Below, in pieces: positions 6,096 through 11,638 of a stretch of 12,888 nt of DNA. How positions within the stretch are numbered: position 1 is the stretch's first letter; every line of letters begins with the position of its first letter. The translations under genes and the position numbers were made by a program. Under the pieces are notes generated by a model, which saw nothing but the letters and a program-made list of their open reading frames with translations, searched no databases and was not told the origin of the DNA. This DNA is from Deltaproteobacteria bacterium (GTDB taxonomy: Bacteria > Desulfobacterota > GWC2-55-46), in the NCBI GenBank assembly GCA_016234955.1, contig JACRNN010000234.1, forward strand, positions 1 through 12,888, written 5' to 3'.

Positions 6096-8072
6096 TTAAA
6101 GCGAGACCCGCAATGCCCTCAATATAAAGTTGAGCATCCCGCCGATAAGCACCGCGAACGGGAAGATGAATACCGTCATCCATACGGCGGCCTTTACTCC
6201 CATCTCCTTTATTATCATGAAGAGGTTCGCTATGCACGGTATGAAGAGCGTTATGGTGACGAGGCTCACCACCACCTGGATTGGGTCGAGCAGGCCGCTC
6301 TTCTGCATGGCCAGGAGCCCGGCGGCCCCGTAATCCCTCCGGAGGAAACCCACTATGAAGGCCTGCGTGGCCTCGACAGGCAGGTCCAGGAAGCCGACTA
6401 TGACCGGGGATGCGGCCCTCTCGAGGAACTTGAGCGCCATCGTCTTATCGAGCACGAAGAGCGTCACGGTGCCGAGTATGAAGAGCGGAACGGCCTCCTT
6501 GAGGTACCACTGCACCCTCACGACCGTCTTGAGCGCTATGTTCGACAGCTGAGGCATCCTTATGGGAGGCACCTCGAGGATAAAGTCCGAGGCCTCGCCC
6601 GGTAGGACCTTTGATGCAAGGTACCCCACAAGGAACATCGTGAGCACGACCGTCCCTGCCCACCAGAGCGTAGCCGGGAAGGATACGGCCCCGAGCATGC
6701 CGAGTATGACCCCGAGCTGGGCCGAGCAAGGGACCCCGAGGGCCAGGAGCAGCGTCACTATGACCCTCTCCTTCCTCGTCTCCAGTATCCTTGTGGTCAT
6801 CGTGGCCATGGTGTCGCACCCCAGGCCCAGGACCATCGGGAGCACGGCCTTGCCGTTCAAGCCCATGAGCTTGAAAACCCTGTCCACCATCACCGCGAGC
6901 CTCGGCAGGTACCCGGAGTCCTCGAGGAAGCTGAAGAATATGAAAAAGAACCCGACTATCGGCAGCACTATGGCGATGGCGTACGTGAGCGCCATGGTAA
7001 CCAGCCCGTACCGCCCGACGATAAAGTCGTGTATAAGGCCCGATGGCAGCGCGTACTCCACGACCCTTGCGGCCCAGGGGTTGAGGAACCTTCCGAATAC
7101 GGTACTCTGGAGGAAGTCCACGCTGACGCCGGCGCCGAGGACCCCGACGAACTCGTACATTATGTAGAGCACGGCGAGGAGTATCGGCACCCCCCAGACC
7201 GGGTGCATCGAGAACCTCCCGATAAAAGAGGATATCCGCCCCGTTGACCTCTCCTCGCGGGTTACGGCCTTGGCCACTATATTGTCCACGTACTTGAGCC
7301 GTGTCCTGTTTATAAGGAACCCTATCGGCTCGTTGTACTTAGCCTGCAGACCTATGCGTATTTTCTCTATCTCGATAGCCGCCTGAGGGGAGAGCTTCCC
7401 GGAAACCCACTTCTTGAGGGTGGTATCCCCGGAAAGAAGCATTATGGCGAGGGACCTCGCGGATATCGGCGCCCCCTGGAACCTCGCGGCAACCGCCGCG
7501 ATGGCGTCCTCTATGGCATCCGGGTACCTTATATTAAAGTCCGAGACCCTGGCTCCGTCTATCGACCCCTCGAGCTTATCGAGGTTCCACCTCTGCGTGG
7601 CAATGGTCGGTATGCATTCGAGCGAGAACGTCCTCTTGAGCCCCTCGACGTCTATGGTTATGCCCTTCTGTCCGGCCTCGTCGTACATGTTGAGGGCGAG
7701 CACGAGCGGCAGCCCCATCTCGATGAGCTGCAGGGTTATGAGGAGGCTCCTGCGCAGGTTCTTGGCGTCCATCACCTGCACTACCGACCCCGCCTCACCG
7801 TCAAGGAGTATGTCCCTGGTGACCCTCTCGTCTTCCGACATCGGGACGAGGCTGTTGACACCTGGGCTGTCTATGACCCCGGTCTTCCCCGCGCCAAAGC
7901 GCATGGTCCCCCTTGATACCTCGACGGTGGTGCCTGGGTAGTTGGAGACGGTTGCGTACCTGCCGGTGAACGCGCCGAAGACCACGCTCTTGCCGACGTT
8001 TGGGTTGCCGACGAGCACCAGCCATTTAGAGCATCCTGAGGCGGCTTTCGATGACGTATGAGAGTGGTCCAT
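6096..8072 (-). CDS. feoB: Ferrous iron transporter FeoB
   Basis: Inner-membrane Fe(II) importer with an N-terminal G domain. G1 is GNPNVGKS (residues 22-29 from ATG 8072), G3 is DSPG (usually DLPG) and G4 is NMYD (usually NMMD or NxxD). The polytopic part contains two Gate-type segments: GLGCDTMATMTTR, then PCSAQLGV, and a second copy around FIPCIANLFMIIKEMG. Cysteines at the usual places suggest a working transporter. Length (about 658) is a little shorter than the ~770-residue E. coli protein and normal for many bacteria. GTG 8075 immediately precedes ATG 8072; I prefer the ATG. There is no SD, and the predicted -10 is only 6 nt from the ATG, so the mRNA may be nearly leaderless. Downstream is the dtxR-feoA-like gene; upstream is fur. 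Confidence 0.96.
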   Translation of the reverse strand: MDHSHTSSKAASGCSKWLVLVGNPNVGKSVVFGAFTGRYATVSNYPGTTVEVSRGTMRFGAGKTGVIDSPGVNSLVPMSEDERVTRDILLDGEAGSVVQVMDAKNLRRSLLITLQLIEMGLPLVLALNMYDEAGQKGITIDVEGLKRTFSLECIPTIATQRWNLDKLEGSIDGARVSDFNIRYPDAIEDAIAAVAARFQGAPISARSLAIMLLSGDTTLKKWVSGKLSPQAAIEIEKIRIGLQAKYNEPIGFLINRTRLKYVDNIVAKAVTREERSTGRISSFIGRFSMHPVWGVPILLAVLYIMYEFVGVLGAGVSVDFLQSTVFGRFLNPWAARVVEYALPSGLIHDFIVGRYGLVTMALTYAIAIVLPIVGFFFIFFSFLEDSGYLPRLAVMVDRVFKLMGLNGKAVLPMVLGLGCDTMATMTTRILETRKERVIVTLLLALGVPCSAQLGVILGMLGAVSFPATLWWAGTVVLTMFLVGYLASKVLPGEASDFILEVPPIRMPQLSNIALKTVVRVQWYLKEAVPLFILGTVTLFVLDKTMALKFLERAASPVIVGFLDLPVEATQAFIVGFLRRDYGAAGLLAMQKSGLLDPIQVVVSLVTITLFIPCIANLFMIIKEMGVKAAVWMTVFIFPFAVLIGGMLNFILRALRVSL

Positions 8073-8078
8073 CACGTT

Positions 8079-8107
8079 ATGATATTAACTTTCATTTTCA
8101 ATTGCAA
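8079..8107 (-). promoter_or_regulatory. feoB promoter with overlapping Fur-box-like site
   Basis: On the minus strand TTGCAA (8102-8107), a 17-nt spacer and TATCAT (8079-8084) form a sigma70-like promoter. Within it GAAAATGAAAGTTAATATC (8081-8099) matches the 19-bp Fur consensus GATAATGATAATCATTATC at 14 positions by my count. Fur bound there would cover the spacer and -10, consistent with iron-dependent repression. Confidence 0.6.
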
Positions 8108-8164
8108 GAGAAAAATTACAGCCGCGTCGAAAAAGGCTTCATCTCATGTTTTTAAGGAAGGTTT

Positions 8165-8596
8165 TCAGGTGCAATCCGAGCAGTAGCCGTAGAGCTCGAG
8201 CTTGTGGCTGACCACCGTAAAACCGAGCTTTTTGGCGGTCTCGGCCTGGAGCTGTTCTATCTTCTGGTTCTGGAACTCGGCTATCCTCGAGCACCTTATG
8301 CAGATCATGTGGTCGTGGTGGCCGTCCTGGGGGAGGTTTTCGTACCTTGTCTGTCCGTCGCCGAACTGCCTCGCTATTGCCAAGCCGCACTCGGTTAAGA
8401 GCCGCATGGTCCTGTATACCGTGGCGTAGCCTATGCCGGGGTTCTTTTTCTTTACCTTGTTCAGGAGCTCGTCGAGGCTTATGTGCGTGTTGGTCTTGAA
8501 GAAGGTGTCCGCTATGAAGTCTCTCTGGGCCGTTGATTTGAGGGATTTAGCTTCAAGATAAGACTTCAAAATCTCCATCTTGTTTGGGGCGTTCAT
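8165..8596 (-). CDS. fur: Fur-family transcriptional regulator
   Basis: 143 residues, the usual Fur length. N-terminal winged helix (TAQRDFIADTF..., then GYATVYRTMRLL at 56-67, the typical recognition helix). The C-terminal metal-binding dimerisation domain shows GHHDHMICIRC (92-102) with H93, H94 and H96, the CxxC pairs C99/C102 and C139/C142 (structural zinc), and H131. Fur, Zur and PerR share this layout. Placement directly before feoB, and the Fur-box-like site in the feoB promoter, favour Fur proper, although PerR-like sensing cannot be excluded. SD AGGTG (8604-8608 in complement) lies 7 nt before ATG 8596. The 89-bp gap to feoB holds a separate feoB promoter, so readthrough is possible but not required. 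Confidence 0.93.
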   Translation of the reverse strand: MNAPNKMEILKSYLEAKSLKSTAQRDFIADTFFKTNTHISLDELLNKVKKKNPGIGYATVYRTMRLLTECGLAIARQFGDGQTRYENLPQDGHHDHMICIRCSRIAEFQNQKIEQLQAETAKKLGFTVVSHKLELYGYCSDCT

Positions 8597-8653
8597 AGTT
8601 CCACACCTGTGAAAACCTGATACTCGGCAATCGGAATACCGGCCGGAGGATTT

Positions 8654-8773
8654 AAGCTCCCCCGGGACCTAAGCCTCGGGGAATCTTCGACATATAAGGA
8701 AGTATCCGCTTCTATTCGCTCGCTCGACTCCTAAGCCAAAGCCGCGGGGCTCGCGCTCGCCATGCATGTTCAT
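8654..8773 (+). repeat. Structured repeat copy A, between fur and tRNA-Gly
   Basis: About 120 bp, running from AAGCTCCCC to GCATGTTCAT. It matches copy B (10148-10263) through GGGGAATCTTCGACATATAA, TTCTATTCGCTCGCT and the right end ATGCATGTTCAT. The two hairpin loops differ: CCTAAGCC-type here, GCAGCAAGCTGC-type in B. It abuts the encoded CCA of the tRNA exactly and lies in the 5' region of fur. Confidence 0.8.
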
Positions 8774-8849
8774 TGGAGCGGGAGACGGGTCTCGAACCCG
8801 CGACCTCAACCTTGGCAAGGTTGCGCTCTACCAACTGAGCTACTCCCGC
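8774..8849 (-). tRNA. tRNA-Gly (anticodon GCC), CCA encoded
   Basis: The complement reads GCGGGAGTAGCTCAGTTGGT at the 5' end, with a 7-bp acceptor stem GCGGGAG/CTCCCGC, the D-arm AGCTC...GAGC, anticodon loop TTGCCAA (GCC) between AACC/GGTT bases, T-arm GGTTCGA, discriminator T and CCA at 8774-8776. Discriminator U73 is usual for tRNA-Gly. Total 76 nt. Confidence 0.97.
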
Positions 8850-8925
8850 GTTTTAGAAAAAAATGGCTAAGGGAAATACGGATATCCTGCGATATGGATG
8901 GGAGGCTCAATAATAATGAAAAACG

Positions 8926-8953
8926 ATTTTACCAGAATCCGTGACGCTGTCAA
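8926..8953 (-). promoter_or_regulatory. Promoter for tRNA-Gly
   Basis: On the minus strand TTGACA (8948-8953), a 16-nt spacer and TAAAAT (8926-8931). Transcription would begin near 8919, about 70 nt before the mature tRNA 5' end. No terminator is obvious between the tRNA and fur, so transcripts could run through repeat A. Confidence 0.55.
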
Positions 8954-8994
8954 GAAATTATTCTGTTTAGCAGGGTCTTCCACCGGTTATATGT

Positions 8995-9059
8995 TTGACT
9001 CATGTCGTTTCAATCTGGTAAGATTGAGATAATATCCTGAAAACCCGCTGGTTTTCAGG
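8995..9059 (+). promoter_or_regulatory. Possible moxR-operon promoter with two adjacent hairpins in the leader
   Basis: TTGACT (8995-9000) with TAAGAT (9019-9024) at 18-nt spacing is a moderate promoter match. Hairpin 1: TCAATCT-GGTA-AGATTGA (9010-9027). Hairpin 2: CCTGAAAACC-CGCT-GGTTTTCAGG (9036-9059), a perfect 10-bp stem with a 4-nt loop, near the predicted RNA start. No T-run follows on either strand, so it is not a simple terminator. The role is unknown. Confidence 0.4.
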
Positions 9060-9119
9060 CCCAGGGAACCCCAGAACCCCATGTTTTTCAAACCGATGGA
9101 TGGCCCGTTTGTTAGCGTT

Positions 9120-9153
9120 CTTAAGCCCCTGGGTGGTCTTAAGCCCTTGGATG
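9120..9153 (+). repeat. Short imperfect tandem repeat in the moxR 5' region
   Basis: CTTAAGCCCCTGGGTGG is followed by CTTAAGCCCTTGGATG with an 18-nt period and two substitutions. It lies about 30 nt before the moxR start. Possible operator or slippage product; nothing more can be said. Confidence 0.5.
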
Positions 9154-9182
9154 TTTTACTCTGACATTACGGAGAGTTACAG

Positions 9183-10124
9183 TTGGAATTTAAGGAAGCA
9201 TATAAAGAGATAGCCGCGCTCACGTCAAACCTCTCGATGGTCATAAAGGGCAAGCCCGACGTAATCAGCCTCGCGGTAACGGCCCTGCTGGCCAGAGGGC
9301 ATCTCCTGATAGAGGACGTGCCGGGGGTAGGCAAGACCACCCTCGCCCACGGCCTGGCAAAGAGCATAAACTGCGGTTTCCAGAGGATACAGTTCACCAG
9401 CGACCTCCTGCCTTCCGACGTCATCGGGGTCACGGTATACAACCAGGCCGAGCACTCGTTCGATTTCAGGCCCGGCCCTCTCTTCGCCAACATCGTCCTC
9501 GCCGACGAGATAAACAGGGCCACCCCGAGGACTCAGAGCGCGCTCCTGGAGGCGATGAACGACAGGCAGGTATCGGTTGACAGGGTAACCTACCCGCTGC
9601 CCAGGCCGTTCATGCTCCTTGCCACCCAGAACCCGATAGAGTACGCCGGGACCTTCCCCCTGCCCGAATCCCAGCTCGACAGGTTCACCATATGCCTGAA
9701 GGTCGGCTACCCGGACTCGGTCTACGAAAGGGAGATAATACGCTCAAGGCCCGTGGACGCGGTTGAAGACCTCAAGCCCGTGGTATCGGTTGAGGACGTC
9801 GAGAGGATGCAGGGGCTTGCCGGGACGGTAGAGGTGGAGGAAGACCTCGTAAGCTACATACTATCGATAGCCGCGGCCACGAGGTCTCACAGGGGACTAC
9901 GCCTCGGCGCAAGCCCGCGCGCCACAAAGGCCCTCTATACAGCGGCGCAGGCGTTCGCCCTGGCCTCAGGCAGGGACTACTGCATTCCGGACGACATAAA
10001 GTCCCTCGCCGTCCCGGTGCTGGCGCACAGGCTTATACCCTCTGAGCGCGCCGCCGATGAAGGGGTGGAGGGCGTGCGTCCCTTGATGGAAGAGATACTC
10101 TCCGGGGTCGATGTGCCCGTTTAA
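9183..10124 (+). CDS. moxR: MoxR-family AAA+ ATPase
   Basis: Cytoplasmic AAA+ ATPase thought to act as a chaperone or remodeller for proteins encoded next to it. Walker A DVPGVGKTT is at residues 45-53 and Walker B IVLADE at 104-109, then INRATPRTQSALLEAM; sensor-type LLATQNPIEYAGTFPLPESQ follows, with the C-terminal lid to 313 residues, the usual family length. The start is TTG 9183, supported by GGAG (9171-9174) 8 nt upstream; the next in-frame Met is residue 19, inside the conserved fold. It is followed after 11 bp by an in-frame ATG of the DUF58 gene and then the transglutaminase gene, the classic MoxR operon order. The short spacing before the repeat insertion suggests the genes were once nearly contiguous. 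Confidence 0.95.
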   Translation: MEFKEAYKEIAALTSNLSMVIKGKPDVISLAVTALLARGHLLIEDVPGVGKTTLAHGLAKSINCGFQRIQFTSDLLPSDVIGVTVYNQAEHSFDFRPGPLFANIVLADEINRATPRTQSALLEAMNDRQVSVDRVTYPLPRPFMLLATQNPIEYAGTFPLPESQLDRFTICLKVGYPDSVYEREIIRSRPVDAVEDLKPVVSVEDVERMQGLAGTVEVEEDLVSYILSIAAATRSHRGLRLGASPRATKALYTAAQAFALASGRDYCIPDDIKSLAVPVLAHRLIPSERAADEGVEGVRPLMEEILSGVDVPV

Positions 10125-10135
10125 TACAGTCCATT

Positions 10136-11320
10136 ATGAGACCGTTGAAGCTCCCCGCAGCAAGCTGCGGGGAATCTTCGACATATAAGGGAGTATATAT
10201 TTCTATTCGCTCGCTTGACCCCGCAGCAAGCTGCGGGGTCAAGAGCTCGCTATGCATGTTCATAAAACCCGTGATATCGGCCCCCCTGCCCTGGCTCACG
10301 TTCGTCGCCGCCAGGGCGTTCGGGAAAAAGACGCTCTCGCCAAAGGCCGCTCCAGCGGCCGGCCCGGCCTGGTTCCCGAGGTCGCTTCGCTTCACGCGCG
10401 AAGGCAAGTGGTTCACCGCGTTCCTTTTCTTCACCGGCATAGCCGCCATAAATACCGGCAACAACCTGCTCTATCTCATCGTCGCCGCCCTCCTCTCGAT
10501 AATCATCATATCCGGGATCATATCCGAGTCGACGCTCCGGTCCATAAGCGTCGGCAGAAAACTGCCCTCGCGGGTATTCAAGGACGCCGCGACACCCGTG
10601 ACCATACGCGTCTCGAACGGGAAGCGGTACTTCCCTTCCTTTTCGTTCAACGTGAGGGAGGCCGATTGCGCCGGGCTTGCCGCGGAGCCTTTGTACGTCC
10701 TAAAGCTCCCGGCGGCCGAAGGGGCCGACAGGGGCGCAAGGTACGTCTTCAAGAGGCGCGGCAGGTTCACGCTCCTCGGGATGAAGGTGTCGACCAGGTT
10801 CCCTTTCGGGCTCTTTCTCAAGGGCAAAAGAGAGCTTGTACGGGATACCGTGATAGTCTACCCCTCCATAGACCCCTCCAATATCGACGGCCTTATCGAC
10901 CATCGCTCTTTCAGGGACGAGGGGTCGAGCCGGCCTGAAAAGGGGAGCGGCGCGCAGATACACGGCCTCAGGGACTACTCTTTCGAGGACGACTCCCGCC
11001 GCATACACTGGAAGTCGGCGGCCAGGCAGTCGCGCCTCCTTCTAAAGGAGTTCGAGAGGGAGGAGGGCAAAAGGATATACATCGTTTTCGACAACTACTC
11101 CACCCCGGACGGGGCGCGCTTCGAGGCGCTTGTGGACGCGGCCGCATCGCTCTCGGACCACTACATGAAGAAGGGTTTCGCCGTAGGGCTCAAGACCCTT
11201 GGGCAGTCCATCCCCCCGTCTTCGGGGGCCGATCACCTCTTCAGGATACTCCATACCCTCGCCCTCATAGAGCCGGCCGGCCCCGGAGGTCCGGCCGGGG
11301 TGCGCGCCGATCCGTTTTGA
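10136..11320 (+). CDS. DUF58-domain membrane protein, N-terminus overprinted by a repeat
   Basis: The body is a normal DUF58 protein: FTREGKWFTAFLFFTGIAAI and NLLYLIVAALLSIIIISGII form two membrane helices, a beta-rich part follows, then the DUF58 signature GLRDYSFEDDSRRIHWKSAA and LLLKEFEREEGKRIYIVFD. Members usually partner MoxR ATPases; a vWA-like fold is known for the family. The frame opens at ATG 10136, but codons from about 10148 to 10263 are repeat copy B, read as LKLPAASCGESSTYKG and DPAASCGVKSSL. Two starts are possible: 10136, giving 394 residues, or ATG 10256 at the right end of the repeat, giving 354 residues. Neither has a strong SD. The repeat keeps the frame open, which is remarkable. 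I give the full open frame; the shorter protein fits the family better. Confidence 0.85.
   Translation: MRPLKLPAASCGESSTYKGVYISIRSLDPAASCGVKSSLCMFIKPVISAPLPWLTFVAARAFGKKTLSPKAAPAAGPAWFPRSLRFTREGKWFTAFLFFTGIAAINTGNNLLYLIVAALLSIIIISGIISESTLRSISVGRKLPSRVFKDAATPVTIRVSNGKRYFPSFSFNVREADCAGLAAEPLYVLKLPAAEGADRGARYVFKRRGRFTLLGMKVSTRFPFGLFLKGKRELVRDTVIVYPSIDPSNIDGLIDHRSFRDEGSSRPEKGSGAQIHGLRDYSFEDDSRRIHWKSAARQSRLLLKEFEREEGKRIYIVFDNYSTPDGARFEALVDAAASLSDHYMKKGFAVGLKTLGQSIPPSSGADHLFRILHTLALIEPAGPGGPAGVRADPF
10148..10263 (+). repeat. Structured repeat copy B inside the DUF58 reading frame
   Basis: 116 bp from AAGCTCCCC to GCATGTTCAT, the best-preserved copy. Hairpin 1 is CCCCGCAGC-AA-GCTGCGGGG (10153-10172). 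Hairpin 2 has a perfect 14-bp arm, 10214-10227 against 10230-10243 (CTTGACCCCGCAGC/GCTGCGGGGTCAAG). Between them lies the conserved GAATCTTCGACATATAAGG and TTCTATTCGCTCGCT. The overall plan resembles a REP doublet or a small non-autonomous element. Confidence 0.85.
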
Positions 11321-11362
11321 CGGACATAGGCATACGGAAGGCCGCGGCTTCGTGGAAATAAG

Positions 11363-11398
11363 TGAAACCTCCAGATGCTTAAGGCGCAGGAGGTTTCA
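11363..11398 (+). repeat. 10-bp inverted repeat between the DUF58 and tgpA-like genes
   Basis: TGAAACCTCC (11363-11372) and GGAGGTTTCA (11389-11398) form a perfect 10-bp stem with a 16-nt loop. No T-run follows, so it is unlikely to be an ordinary intrinsic terminator. It lies between two genes normally cotranscribed and could stabilise or process the mRNA. Confidence 0.6.
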
Positions 11399-11444
11399 GA
11401 GCGTTAAGAAAATCAGGGGTGCCATGAAAACTTCTACCGATGTG

Positions 11445-11588
11445 GTCATTCCGAGCCCTTCGCTATGTCATTCTGAGCGTAGCGAAGAATCTCGCTCTTT
11501 CACTCAGGACAGGCACCGCATAGAATCCCATCTCCCGGAAAATCAACAGGCTATGAGATTCTTCGTCGCTTTGCTCCTCGGAATGACA
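11445..11588. repeat. Palindromic intergenic repeat of the 'CATTCTGAGC...GAAGAATCTC' type
   Basis: The left arm GTCATTCTGAGCG-TAGCGAAGAATCTC (11467-11493) is the near-complement of the right arm GAGATTCTTCGTCG...CTCGGAATGAC (11555-11587), with an extra CATTCCGAGC half-unit at the left edge (11447-11456). Translations of this family give the familiar spurious peptide HSERSEESRSF. It is a widespread REP/MITE-like repeat in diverse bacteria, and together with the adjacent hairpin it fills the 318-bp gap. Confidence 0.8.
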
Positions 11589-11638
11589 AAAAAATGGATT
11601 TTTCAGAGCTTCCTTAAAGCAGAGAAAATCCAAAGAAG

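Noticed and set aside
8762..8944. 60-residue plus-strand frame reading SGRRVSNPRPQPWQGCALPT
   Set aside because: It is the antisense of the tRNA-Gly gene; this kind of peptide is a familiar artefact opposite tRNAs.
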